A DNA stretch of 64,000 bases from the NCBI RefSeq assembly GCF_002994745.2, contig NC_037092.1:69539823-69603822 (forward strand). Reading direction: 5' to 3'. The position numbers and the translations under genes were made by a program. The number at the start of each line of letters is the position of its first letter. Positions within the stretch are counted from its first letter, which is position 1. This DNA comes from Rosa chinensis. Lineage: Eukaryota; Streptophyta; Magnoliopsida; Rosales; Rosaceae. This document shows, piece after piece, positions 11,150 through 23,400 of the stretch. The notes beneath the pieces are model-generated. The model was given only the letters and a program-made list of their open reading frames with translations, made no database searches and had not been told where the DNA came from.

Positions 11150-13379
11150 TTTTCGAAGTTGAAGTAACTTATGTTGCAGAAGATGCCACATGGAATTCAA
11201 GCTAGGTACTTACACATCAGTCTAAACCTCTAATTACTACTTTTCACTCCAAAACAAACTACAACACTACCAAACAAAACACAGTAAACATATCAATTCA
11301 ATGCACAGAGACTGGTAGTAAAATACAAAGGAAATACCTCCGACCCAGAAGCAAAAATGTTTACTGGGGATAATCAAAAATAATACTGAGAGTTGAAATT
11401 ACCGGTTATGAGAGTCAAAATGAGGAAACTACCTTCTCTTATTTAGTACATGCAGTTCAGTTATCTGCAATGCCAGTTAGGTTCTTGCTTACAACAGTCA
11501 CCTGCGACCACACATAATTTCACATATTAATGGCTGACATTATGAACAACTTATCGGTCACATCATGAACATAAAAATATTTACTACATCCACATCCCTC
11601 TCTTATAGAAACATAACATACCAATCACGTTTTGAGGAAAAATTTCACCAGTATTAACAATATGATAAGTAAATATATTATACATTGCATTACTCATGCA
11701 AGCCAAGCAATAATACCATTTCAGTTTCTGTGTTTGTTTGTTTTTTTTTTTTTTAGAAGTTAGGAAATTATCCACACAGCTAGGGTCAATGTTGGTCATG
11801 TGTTTAATAATGACTAATATAGCAAACATCAGGGGCGAGATCAATTATCACCTTTAACACAAACACCATTAGTAACTTAAGATAGTGCTCAAGATTTGTT
11901 GAACATTTAATTTTGGTTCCCCAAATGAAATTATGGTAAGTGTGGAGCATCTTTAGTTTTGAATAATTGAAAAAGAGTTATGGTAAATTCTTCTAATGTC
12001 CAGATTTGCTACGAAGAACAGTTCCTTTTCTTAAGTACTGAGGTCTGAGGTGTATAACATAAAAAAGGTTAGCATCATAAGTAAAACTTCAAAAATAGTT
12101 GAGAAATAAATAGAAAGGATTTAAAATGAACAGGTCCAAGAAACATGAACCTGATGTTTATGGTCATTTACCAGAAAACTATATCAGAAGCATATATTCA
12201 CACCCTCACTTCATTAGGTGAAGCAAAATCAAGACAACAATTCAAAATCTTGTGGGTTTCTCAAGTAAAATGAACCCATAAAAAAATGCAAGTGAGCATG
12301 TGATTGCTAATCACAGAAAGCAAACCATGAAATGTACAAACCCAAACACAAAAAATTCAAATAAATTGTTGGATCGTAACTGAATTGTATCTGTTCGTAA
12401 TCAAGTCTTGTTCTCTTCCCTCACCTTGATCATTTGGTGGTGACTCTATATTAAACAAATGAGATTAAGCCAATCTCATAAATTGACAAAAGCAAAATCC
12501 TTTCATAGTGGGCTTGTGAATACGAAGGAAGAACATCAAGACAATCAATTCCGAGTGCAGCACACAAAGCTTAACTGAAGTAAATTTGGCCTCACGCACA
12601 GATTAAAGGAGTTAAACCAAAGATGCATAACCACCATCCAAGGAACTCAGACACAAAACAATTGAACCTCGCCTTCTCAATAGAAATGACCCCCAAAGCA
12701 ATTCAACTGTAATAGTAGTGAAAGATTTCTCTCTTTTCAGTTGTTCTGAAATTACCCAAAATTAAAAACTCACATTCAACCTCCTCAAATCAATCACTCA
12801 ATCCTCGAACTGCAGCAGGAACAATACCCCTACAAAATCCAAACCTAGGTCAATTGAAAACTACTTAGATTGGTTCTTGAACAAGAAAAACTAAAACGAT
12901 TATGTATGATAATGGAAAAGCTGAGAGACCGACAAAAAAAAAAATCAAACAAATTCAAACCCATCATAGAGTAACCCATCATAGAGTACTAGGATGATCA
13001 GTTTACTCAATTTTGTTGGAATTGAGCATGAATTTCTTTCCGTCTCCTTCTTCTTCTTCTCTTCTTCCTCCTCCTCTTCTTCTTTTCTTTTCGTTTGTTT
13101 CAACAAAATTCCAAAGCAAATTGGCACCAAGACAAGAGTCAATGAACCTTCACCGTTCCGTCACTGTCTACTGTCAAGGAGGGTGAGAGAGAGAGAGAGA
13201 GAGAGAGGTCTGGGTTTTCAGTAATCGGAACACCGAATTGAGAATAAAAGGAAAATTGATATTTAATCGCCCTATCCCCAAATAGAAACGGAAAAAACCG
13301 AATCGAAATCAAACACTAAAATCGATTGAACGCAGTTGAAACCCAAAACTAAAAAACGATTGAAACCCTAAATTGCTTA
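11150..13379. other. CACTA interior upstream of transposase, no gene seen
   Basis: This stretch resumes CACTA sequence after the LINE. It is AT-rich, with a T run at about 11740, a (TTC/TCC)-rich tract at about 13039-13096 and a (GA)n tract at about 13183-13207. No protein domain is recognisable on either strand. It probably represents leader introns of the minus-strand transposase gene. Confidence 0.4.
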
Positions 13380-13620
13380 CCAATATCCGAATCGAAAATA
13401 GCTTTACTGGTCACTGTCGAGCTCCATTAATCTGGACATGAAAGACGAAGTAGAGACTAAGGTTGATGAATTGAGAAAGTGAGAAGATGAAGGAGAGAGT
13501 GGGAATCGAGATATGACAGAGCTAACTGAGATGGAGAGAGTGAGGCTGGTGTTTGGGCTTTTGGGGGTTAACGTTCTAGGTCGAGCTGAGAAGGACAAAT
13601 CGAAAGTGACTTAATTGCGA
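13380..13620 (-). promoter_or_regulatory. Probable 5' leader exon of the CACTA gene
   Basis: Read on the minus strand this is a gene-like leader: a pyrimidine-rich stretch with CTCTCTCC, a short frame ending MELDSDQ, then a consensus-like donor (TTGGTAAGC) at about 13378 followed by intron-like sequence with the TTTAGGGTTTC phrase common in plant leader introns. It starts just inside the subterminal repeats, where CACTA promoters usually lie. The link to the coding exons 10 kb away is inferred. Confidence 0.4.
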
Positions 13621-13639
13621 GGGATATATGTCAAATAGC

Positions 13640-13955
13640 ACAAGTCAAAATTACTTGGGAAATTTTAAAACAACCCCAACATTTAGACAACATTTAAATG
13701 TTGTCTGAATGTCACAACATTTTCTAGTCAACTAGGGTGTGGCTATTTGAGAGGGAAAAGACTCAATCAACTTTTGGATATCCCTCCAAATTTGAGATAG
13801 GAAATCTCTACATTCTACAACTACATAAATGTGTTGTCTGAATGCTCACCATTTTTTCAAATTAAACCAGTATGATTTTAGTGTATGTTCAAACGACATA
13901 AAACAATACTTATGTTGTCTGAAGTGTGTTGTCTGAAGGCCTTTTTGGCATAGTG
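13640..13955 (-). repeat. CACTA right terminus and subterminal repeats
   Basis: TTGTCTGAA occurs at about 13700, 13842, 13914 and 13930. Two inverted copies abut at 13685-13706 and form a perfect 22-bp palindrome (AGACAACATTT followed by its reverse complement). The terminal sequence on the minus strand begins CACTATGCC at 13955. In En/Spm such repeats bind the element's own TNPA-type protein; that role is inferred here. Confidence 0.8.
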
Positions 13956-13958
13956 GTG

Positions 13959-15600
13959 AACGCACAATAGCTAAGCCTATCAAACATGCAATCAAGGTAT
14001 AGAACGCTATCCTATCAACAACACATATAGTGTCAACACATTTGAAGCATTTAGGATCTCATGGAAACAATTGGTTATAGAGTTGCAGTCTAGTGTGGAA
14101 CGCCTACCTAGCATGCTCTTCTAGTTGTTTAAAACATCAACTTTTGTCCAAAGCCTTGCATACTTGTGGATTAGAAAACAGATGATTATGTGAATTATTT
14201 TCTAAACCTAGCTCCAATTACATGCATAAATCCTATGTTGGCCACTATAAAACAAACACATGAAAAAATTTTCAATCAATCAGAATTAAACAACCAATTC
14301 ACACCAAAGAAAACTAAATTAAAACAAACATATGTTCTACATAATTGAGGCTTCAAACCTTGCCAACAAAAAGTAACTAGCCATACATCATCTTAAATTC
14401 AACAAATAAAAACATGAGTAAGAGGACAAAACCGTAAAAGGGAGAATATGAGAGCCACGAATTCACTTTTAGGCAGCCTTGGATGCAAGCACTCCTTCAA
14501 GATGGTTCACGACTAAGCTTGGTGGAAAACTGTGTACAAGGGTTTGGGACAGAAGATGGCGTTGTAGGGTGGTTGTTTGCAATGTGTTCAGAGCCTCTAT
14601 ATGTATGGAATACACATCCCAAGTTTCCTTTTCCAATTCTGCTTTGAAAGCCTCCCCTAGTTGCTTGAGGATTCCTTTAATTGGTGCACAATTAAATGAT
14701 TTTCAATCCTTAGTAATCTTCCCAAATTCTTGAGGAATCATTCTAGTACTCTCGTAATTTTCAGCATCAAAAACCTTCCAAAAATGCCCCCAAAATCCGT
14801 CCATAGAAGATTCCTGCCAAACTGTCCTGTTTTGACTAGGATTCAATTTCTGTCTCTGAAGCTTATTTCTTGGACAAGGAACGACTTCGTTTTGCCAAGT
14901 TATGGATGGTTCTTGACTCGTATGTGTTCTATGACATCACATCTCTATAGTGATGAACAACTTTCTAGAAAAACTTTAAGCAAGTCACCGAAAAAGATCT
15001 CCCAAAAAGCTTCGTGAAAAGCTGACAGTTTCTGCCTTATTGAGAAGCCTTCTTTGAGCTTGATTTCCTGCTACCTCGTTGACGGTTTTTAACAGGTCTT
15101 TGGCTCTTGTTCAAGTAAAAGATCATGTATTTAAGGATTACTGGCTCATTCTGCAAAGGTGAAGCTGGAAAAATGCAAGAATTACTCCTCAAAACCGTTC
15201 CCAGAAAGCTGATTCTGAAACTGCAGTTTTCTGCTTTGCCGTAACTGTTTTGCACAACGATTTCCGTGGATTTCCCTTGCAATTTCCAGCCAAAAGGTTG
15301 ACCAATATTGGTCCTTTGCATCAGTACTTCATGATCCAAGTCTCCATTGCTCCCTTGAAGCTCTTATTTCTCTTGAACTACTTCACGAACTACCTAAATA
15401 GAAAACAAAGTTAAAACTGACTTTTTAAAGGAAATAACTAAGAAAAGTGTAAATGATTGCACACTATATTTGTCGCATTTTATACTCCTATCAATAAATG
15501 AGTTGACATTTTTCATTAAAAAAAAAACACTCTCTTTTGCATGTATATAATATTCATTGTAGTTCATACTTAAAATTAGGTATTTTCGGAGAGGGTTGAG
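13959..15600. other. Anonymous repeat-like sequence, no gene seen
   Basis: No ORF here carries a recognisable domain. The stretch 14460-15380 is less AT-rich than its flanks and reads like the untranslated or LTR part of a retrotransposon, but I found no paired copy in the window to define ends. Confidence 0.3.
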
Positions 15601-15639
15601 AGAAAACAGCTCTGAACCTATGGTTTTTTTTTTTTTTAA

Positions 15640-16670
15640 TCTTGGGAATAGATTCTCGTTCGGCGGCTCACCACGCTGAGGTAGGCCTATGGCCTCATCG
15701 AAGGGTGGTGAGTGCGGCCGAACGCGGAGGTTTGAGTTAAGGGGTCGGTGGCTCTTGTCGAAAGGTTCTGGCATGAATATAATTGTGGTTCAGGCGAGGG
15801 TTCGAGGCAACTAGGGTCTTTTCATGGTGATCCTTAGGGGAGGTTTGGTTTCCCTGTCAGGGGCTCTGACCTTCACTTTGATGGACTTCGCGGCTAAAGG
15901 CTCTTTGCTAGCAGAGTAGAGGTGGCGACGGCGGCATCACTACTTTCTCAAGCTTCGGGATGGTGAGTGCAGGTGAATGGTGGCTATTTGCAGCGGCAAA
16001 GATCAGTGGACAAGTCCTGGTCTTCTGATTTCTTATCGATGGTGGGCTTCTCTGTTTGAGGAGTTGTGCAAGCAGAATGGTGGCCAGGCTAGCTCATGGG
16101 CTTTGGTGCTTCGTCGACAGCGGCGGTTGGTGGTTCTTCTCCATGGTGGCTGGTCTTTCCAGCGGTGAGGCTCTGTAAAGGAGCTGTGATTGGGCTCTGG
16201 TGTTGGGCCTTGTTTGGGCTGGGGCTCTGTGTTTTATTTACAACTTTTATTTACTTTTTGGTTTTGTTACACCTTGTTTTCAATAATTTCCTTTGTGGGA
16301 GGTAGCGGCTTCGGCCCAGTCTGGGCATTTGATTGTGTTAGTTTTTTTTTCTAGTTGTTTAGTTAGGTGGCAAACCTCGGCCATTTTTAACTCGATCGGA
16401 TTTGTCTTGTCTATTTGTAGAAGTATTTCCTTTCAATGTACCACGTACAATAGCGTGCTCAGCGTTTGGAGTCAAGTAGAATAGATTGCCTACGACGCAA
16501 AGAGTTTTTGTTAGCATAAACTACTCTGAGCCACTAGTCATAGACTACTCTGAGCCACTAGTGTCAAAATTGAGTAGTCTTCTTTGCCCATGAATTAGGG
16601 CCATATTAATGTATGAGCAAATCTCAAAAAAAAATAAAAAAATAAATAAATAAATAAAATAAAATAAAAG
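15640..16670 (+). mobile_element. GC-rich retroposon-like remnant
   Basis: This GC-rich block (15650-16330) lies in AT-rich DNA, is followed by a T-rich 3' region and ends near an A-rich tail of the AAAT type (about 16629-16668). It has no long ORF. Composition and layout resemble the blocks at 31079-32192 and 38222-39345. Family membership is inferred from this resemblance. No TSD was confirmed: GAATAGATT occurs at about 15648 and 16479 but is short. Confidence 0.35.
16520..16562 (+). repeat. 24-bp tandem duplication
   Basis: ACTACTCTGAGCCACTAGT occurs at 16520-16538 and 16544-16562, a period of 24 bases. It is a simple local duplication with no coding role. Confidence 0.85.
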
Positions 16671-16938
16671 TTGGGTAAATGACAATGTAAATATCATTCT
16701 ATGACAAACTAAAGAAATCAAATAAATTAACAATTTTGGTTAAACTACAAGCCATCTTTAAATTATATTGAATTTTTGGAAAAAGATGCAAATGATCTTA
16801 TAAAATGAGGTCGAAATTAATAAGTTTGTCCAAGACTCCAAGTACACAAATAATGCATCTTTTCAGAATATTAAGGGAATAATTTCTGTTTAATTAGTTA
16901 ATTACTTATATTGAAAGAAAGTCGATCTATAGTTCGAA

Positions 16939-17668
16939 GGGTGGTGTTATTGACACACCTCTATTCTCTATTCACACACCCTCTCAATTTTTTTATTACT
17001 TTAATTCAATTTTTTTTTAATAAACTAACCTAACTACCATCCTTTGCAATTATGTTTTTTTTTCTATTTTTTATTATGTGAGCGTTGTCTTCAAAAATCT
17101 TTTTTCCTCTTTTTTTTTTTCTTTTCATCAGAAACTTCTCTAGCATATTCATTCTATCTCTCTAATATGATGATGACTGAAATTATTTGGTGTACTTGTT
17201 AAATACGATTTTAATATTAAGGTTTTGATTTCCTTCAACTTGGTAGTTATATATATGGGTATGTTCGTTTTGGATTTTAACTTAGAAATGATATAACTCT
17301 TGAATAATTTCATCATATTAAATCTATATGTGTTTGATTAGTAAGAAATTGAGCACCTTTTTGCTTCTAAATGGGTTGCTCTATTTTGAAGAATTGCCTT
17401 TTGGTTGGATGGTGAAATTTCTTTTTTTCTTTCTACTAGTTTTTGATAGAAAAGAAAAGAGGAAGAAAAAAAAGAGTTTTGAAGACAGAGCTCACAAAGT
17501 CACAGATGAAGGCGGGCAAATAAGACTAGGATGATTGACTTTCCAAATTGAAAATTGAAAAAAAAGAAAAAAAAAGAACATAATTGCAAGGGAGGGTAGT
17601 TAAGTAATTTGAAAAGAAAATAAAAATTAAAGTAACAGAATTGTAAGAGTGTGTCAATAACACCACCC
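16939..17668. mobile_element. MULE-type MITE with about 200-bp imperfect inverted ends
   Basis: The left end GGGTGGTGTTATTGACACAC is matched by the reverse complement of the right end, and similarity continues inward. TTACTTTAATT, CTACC-TCC-TTGCAATTATG and finally a block with GTCTTCAAAA and CTTTT runs occur in inverted order at both ends, so each inverted end is about 200 bp. Candidate 9-bp TSDs are TAGTTCGAA (16930-16938) and TAGTTTGAA (17669-17677), one mismatch. Nine-base TSDs and long inverted ends are typical of Mutator-like elements. No transposase is present, so the element depends on one in trans. Confidence 0.75.
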
Positions 17669-17677
17669 TAGTTTGAA

Positions 17678-18236
17678 ATGTTGCATATATTATCATATTA
17701 TTGCAAATAACTTCAACAATTTGTTTAGAGCAATGATTAAATTTTCTTTTGAGCAATAGCAATGATAGTCTCCTTAATATAGACAATAATCGGCGTACTT
17801 TTTATCAAATTTGACAGGTACTTCAAAGTACAATGACCGTAATTAGACATTTTGAAACCACAAAAACAATATCGATCATCACTGTAAACCCTAAAAGTCA
17901 TTCATAACTAAAGTCCATAGCATTTTTCAGGCATGATTTTTGAAACATGGTTTGAAATATGAACGTCAATCAAAAAATTTCAATAGGAAAATATAATAAA
18001 AAATTAGAGTACGTAAACGTATTTTTTTATATATGGTCGTTTTCCCATTAAAAAATGTAATAAAGATTAGGGCCAATGACTTTTTTATTTATTAAAATGG
18101 TTCGTAACATACAATCAAGTCAGAACTATACTAACAAATACTTCTACTCATAATTTGTCAAGTAATTATGAAACCTAGTGCCACTCATTGTAACAATTAA
18201 GCTCACTTATTCAGTAAGTGTACAATATTATGCTTA
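17678..18236. other. AT-rich intergenic sequence, nothing seen
   Basis: No ORF, repeat pair or recognisable element end was found in this stretch. Confidence 0.4.
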
Positions 18237-18540
18237 GTTTTTTTTTTTTGAAAGGATTTGATTTTATTAGATATCAAAGCCATGAAAAACAGGCTAGAGT
18301 CTAACAGAACTTACATAAGAAAGCCCGGGACAAACCGGATAACCTGTCTAAGCCACTCTAAACTTATTAAGATCTAAGGGACGCTCCTGAACAGCAAGCC
18401 TAAGCTAAGCAAGAGTAGTCTCGCTCTCTAAGGAAGAAATATTCATCTAGTCTAATCTGCCAGTCACGCATATAACTAAAGAAAGTGAAGGCTAAGAAAA
18501 ACCTAGTAGATGCGTTCTCATCTTTTATAATCTATATTCT
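18237..18540 (-). mobile_element. Possible 5'-truncated LINE 3' end
   Basis: A T run at 18238-18250, read on the minus strand, is a poly(A) tail preceded by CTAATAAAATCAAATCC, a plausible polyadenylation context. The 300 bases upstream on that strand are less AT-rich, with only short open stretches. No TSD was found, so this stays tentative. Confidence 0.35.
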
Positions 18541-18699
18541 TATCAGAACTTTGTTCTATGTATATGATTTAACCAGGCTAATGATATATAAGACCACTTT
18601 TACTAACTTTATTATTCTCTAGGCCACCTAATCTATTTATCCCTTATAAATCCACCAAAATATAAGAAATATTAAAATTTACAGAAATGCGGCCGCATA

Positions 18700-19140
18700 T
18701 TTAGTTCTCATTATTTATAAAAATTCCACTGTATCAAAATAGTTATTGTCATTAATCATATTGCTGATAAACAAAAAAGTTATTGTCTAATAATTAAAAG
18801 ACTACTGTAGAACAAACAAAAAACGACTATCAACGAATCAAAAAGCTACTGTCATTTTCAAAAAAGTTATTATCATTTGTCAACATTTAGGGATAAAAAT
18901 ATATGGTGACTTAATTGATTCTATATATCGTCAACAATAAATTCTCAAAAGATACCAATAGCTTTCCAAAATCTTATCGTGAATGAAAGTAACTTTTTTT
19001 TAGAATGACAGTAACATTTCTATTTGTCGGAGTAGCTATTCGGTGCGGGACTATACTTTTATGAAGAATGATAATAGCGTTTCGGTTCATTGACAATAGC
19101 TTTGTTGTAATTCGGCAGTACCTTTTTCATCCATCAGTAG
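18700..19140. repeat. Cluster of degenerate AGTTATTGTC-like motifs
   Basis: Variants of AAAAGTTATTGTC, AAGACTACTGTA, AAAGCTACTGTC and ATAGC(T/G)TT recur about every 25-35 bases. Such arrays often mark the subterminal zone of a DNA transposon. I could not find its ends. Confidence 0.35.
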
Positions 19141-19431
19141 AACCTTTTCAATTAGTGTCTAATTATTTGGATGCAGTGGCATTTTCATAAATAATTAAAA
19201 TTAAAAATATTGTGGCATTTTTGTAAATACTGATATTTCTTATATTTTTGTGGTTTTAAGTGGGATAAAAACATGGGTCCTTGACCTAAAACATCAAAAT
19301 TGGCCAAAATTATTCTACTTACCTCAGTAACAGATTTTTATTCCCACTAACCCAATTTATAGTATAATGAAAAATCTACCCTCAACCTAATTAAACACTA
19401 CATCAAATGCCTCACTCTCTCATCTCTCCTA

Positions 19432-19446
19432 TCACACACACACACA

Positions 19447-19515
<69 letters not shown>
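19432..19515 (+). repeat. Compound (CA)n(CT)n microsatellite
   Basis: A (CA)9-like tract runs straight into a (CT) tract of about 66 bases. It precedes a 19559 ATG (ATGGCTTCTTCTTG) in the manner of a plant 5' leader, but the frame closes without a recognisable domain. Confidence 0.95.
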
Positions 19516-19517
<2 letters not shown>

Positions 19518-20390
19518 CTCAAAAAGACAGCGCCAGATGATTCAAATCGAATTGGAATGGCTTCTTCTTGTTCTCCACTGCCAACTTCTATTTTCTTCTC
19601 TTGCTTGCTCACCGCCGCGCCCAAATTTTTTTACAACTTGTATCCCTTATACTCAAACCTCATCGGTCAATGTCGTTGCTGCGCACTGAAGGGTCCAGAC
19701 TACTTCATCACTAATCAAATGCTGTCGTACTAGACCACCTCTGAGGCGGCCTCTGCCTTAGGCCAGAACCTCACCTTCGCCAAGTCCTTCTGATTGTCGC
19801 AATTGCAGCCTCCTTTTGGTGTCGATCTGAGTTCGAGATGCCGGAGTCGATTTGAGTTCAAGGGAAGCTCCTATTTGAAGGCAAACTAGAAATTTAATGC
19901 CAGAGTTGATAAGAGTTTGAGATGCAGACCTCTGAAGCTCCCCCTGCCAATACAGGAGTTCGGGTCCAAGCTTTGCGGTCGGGCCTTGAACCGCGTCGTT
20001 CTGCTTTCTCTTTTTTCTTTTTCTTTTTGGTAATTGGTAGCATAAGGCCTATAAGGAAAGAAAAAAGAAAAAAAATTATTGCAGGGCAATAAATGTTTTG
20101 AATTGATGTAATCTCCTCGTTTTTTTCCTTAATCGATCAAAGTTTTATTTGTCTAATTTTAAGGAGATTAGTTCCCATTCCAACGACTGAAAGGTTTATT
20201 TGGGGAAACAAAAGTCTATTGGGGGACAATAAAGGTTTATTAGCGGGGTCAATAAACCTCTCCGCCCTCTTATGAGATATCTAACGACCTCTTTGAGGAC
20301 TTCCGGCGAGATTTCATAACTTTTATTGCCCCTAATAAAGGTCTATTGGGGGCAATAAAGTTTTATTGAGGGAGCAATACTCTGGCTCCT
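19516..20390 (+). other. Gene-leader-like and CAATAA/GGGG-rich sequence
   Basis: After the microsatellite a short frame (19559-19730) and a moderately GC-rich stretch resemble captured leader or exon sequence, but no product is recognised. From 20160 to 20390 the phrase TATTGGGGG(A/C)AATAAAG and its complement recur at least four times. The same phrase, as TATTATTGCCCCCC, forms the array at 25960-26110 inside the Pack-MULE-like element. The two may be related non-autonomous elements. Confidence 0.35.
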
Positions 20391-20412
20391 TAAGAAGTTT
20401 GTAGCTGGCCAC

Positions 20413-23400
20413 ATGCTCATGATGAAGATTCCAACCCCAATGGGAGTGGCGATGATTGAGGGTGTTCAGGCCGCGGCAAAGCATTGCTATTCTTTAACGG
20501 TATCCGGGGAAAAGGGAAGGTCAAAGATGCTATCGGTAACCGCAGATCCCTCACCTACCGACAAGTACGAGGACCCCAGGGATGACATAGATTCAGACGA
20601 AGAACGGCCTGGTGTGGGGGAAGACATTGAAGAAATAGAACTATCAGATGAGTTCCAGGACAGAACTGTCAAGATCGGTACCAAATTGACCCCATCTGTT
20701 AGGGAGAATTTAATCATGTTCTTGCGTGCCTACGCATCTACTTTTGCTTAGTCGTACGAGGACATGCCCGGAATCCCGACTGATATAGCCATGCATAACC
20801 ACATCATCGTTCCTTTTTCAGACCCGGTGAGACAAAAGCGCAAAGCTTTCAACCACGACAAGTACAAGGCCATCCAAGCAGAGGTGAAGAAGCTTATGGC
20901 CACCAAATTTGTTAGGGAGGTAACATACCCTCAGTGACTAGCCAATGTGATAATGGTACTAAAGAAGACATCGGGGTCTTGGTGTATGTGTGTCAATTAC
21001 AAAAATCTCAACCGAGCATGCCCCAAGGACAGCTTCCCACTCCCAAGAATTGACCAACTCATAGATTCCACAGCTGGGTACCGGTTACTCAGCTTCATAG
21101 ATGCATTCAGTGGGTATAACCAAATAAGAATAAATCCCACAGACAAGGAACACATCGCTTTCACTACCGACAAGGGCCTCTACTATTACCAGGTTATGCC
21201 TTTTGGACTGAAGAATGCGGGTGCCACTTACCAAAGACTTGTCAACGCCATATTTGTAGATGTCATCGGTACCATCATGGAAGTATACGTGGAAGGTATG
21301 TTGGTCAAGAGCCTAACAGCAGATGATCATGCCATGAACCTGGCAATTATTTTCACCATCATCCTACGCAACAGTATGCGATTGAACCCACAAAAATGCA
21401 TATTTGGGGTCGAAATAGGAAAGTTCCTCAGCTACATCATCAGCCACCAGGGTATAGAGGCAAACCGAGAGAAGGTACAAGCTATCTTAGACATGACATC
21501 ACCCACTTTCCATAATGAGGTTCGGTCCTTTACTGGCAAGATGGCCACCCTTTCAAGGTTCGTATCGAGACTCATAGATAAATGTACACCTTTCTTCAAA
21601 TTACTTAAGACCCAGCATATAGAAAAAATTACATGGAATGCTGAACACGAAGCAGCATTTCTTGCCATAAAGGCTAATCTAGCAGCGGTACCATTACTGT
21701 CAAAACCTGTTCCCGAAGAGATGTTGTACATTTATCTGGCTGCATCAACAACAGCTATCAGCTCGGTGCTGATCAGACGGGACCACGATTGTGAGTACCC
21801 GGTGTACTATGCAGGCAAGGGATACACCGGTGTAGAGTCCAAATACCCGGATATAGAAAAGGTGGCTTTGGCCCTCCTAGTGTCTGCTAGAAAGCTCCGA
21901 CACTACTTCCAAGCACACTCAATTACAATTTTCACTAACCACCCATTGAGGCAAGTACTTCAAAGGCCAGAAACCTTAGGAAGACTGGTCAAGTGGGCCA
22001 TTGAGTTAGGAGAATTCGACATCCACTACAAGCACCAGACGACTATAAAAGGTCAGGCAGTAGCTGATTTCATTTTCGAGCTCATCCCTTCTCAGGATGT
22101 GCCCACAGGAACGGAGGAACCACCGACCCCTTGCCCACGGCCATCACATACCTGGTAGTTATATGTTGACGGAGCATCTAACAGGAGGACGAGCGGCGCT
22201 GGCATTTTGCTAGTTAGCCCAGACGACCAAGTGTACGAGTACGCCTTGAAATTTGCTTTCAAGGCATCTAACAATGCCGTAGAGTATGAAGCCCTCATTG
22301 CTAGTATCAACACCTCCACATCTTTAGGGACTCCCAATTGGTGGTAAATCAAGTCAACAGGGACTTCGATGCCAAAGAGCCTCGGATATCATCTTACCAG
22401 GCTCTAGCTAAGGCATTAGTACAATAATTCACCACATTCACAATTACTCATATACCAAGAGCAAAGAATAACAAGGCAGATGCCATTGCCAAGCTTGCAG
22501 TAACTTCTCCAAGTGCTGTATACGGGGCCACGAAGGTGGAATTACTGGAAAAGCCAAGCACTTCTAAGACGATATCTGAAATATTCGCCATTGACAACAC
22601 CGCCTCCTGGATGGACCCAATACTAAAATACATGGTCGATGGCTTAGCCCCGGAAGAAAAGGTTGAAGTAAGAAGGTTATAGCTGAGATCGGCCCGATAC
22701 ACGATTATGAACAACAAGCTGTACAGAAGGGGTCATGGCTTCCCCAATCTCAAATACGCCACACCTGAAGAGGCGTGCAGTATACTAAAGGACATCCACG
22801 GGGGAGTTTGCGGTAACAACGCAGAGGCCCAATCTCTTACACATAAGGCTTTACGAGCCGGGTATTTTTGGCCAACTATGTCAGCACTAGTGCAAACAAT
22901 ATCGAGTTCTTGCCATAAGTGCCAAATGTACGCCAATATCCCAACGACACCGCCTATCGCTTTCTCCATTCTCCTTGCACCTTGGCCTTTCTGCCAGTGG
23001 GGCCTAGACCTAATTGGTAAGCTCCCTACGGTGGTAGGACAGTTCAAATAAGCCATTGTAGTGGTGGACTATCAGACAAAGTGGGTAGAGGCAGAATCTC
23101 TTGTGGCCATCACGACAGAAAAAGTGAAAAATTTCTTATGGAGGAATATCTATTGTAGATTAGAAGTACCGGACGCTATTGTCAAGGACAACGGGGCCCA
23201 GTTTGACAATGATGAGTTAATGGCATACACCGAGAGCATGGGCACTAAGATCATGTATACCTCGTTAGCACACCCACAAACCATTGGCCAAGTGGAAGCT
23301 ATCAACAAAATAATCAAGAAGATTCTAAAAAAGAAGCTGGATGACGCCAAGGGCCTCCAAGCTCCCGGAGGTTTTGTGGGCCATCAGAACAACAACAACG

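Larger units (their letters stand above)
1..13955 (-). mobile_element. CACTA (En/Spm-type) DNA transposon, left end outside window
   Basis: The right end reads, on the minus strand, CACTATGCCAAAAAGGCC, the expected CACTA terminus, ending at 13955. Copies of TTGTCTGAA or its reverse complement cluster next to it (13640-13955) and again near the left edge (about 77-300), which is the subterminal-repeat layout of CACTA elements. The minus-strand gene inside (755-2880) matches CACTA-associated proteins. A LINE at 4250-11134 is nested within it, so the element without the LINE is at least 7 kb. The left terminus is not in the window, so the expected 3-bp TSD cannot be tested. The element looks non-autonomous because the transposase catalytic core is missing. 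Confidence 0.8.

Noticed and set aside
15394..15774. 126-codon minus-strand ORF
   Set aside because: Crosses T runs and the edge of a GC-rich block; no domain or start context.
19412..19624. Minus-strand ORF rich in Arg-Glu repeats
   Set aside because: It is the translation of the (CT)n microsatellite.
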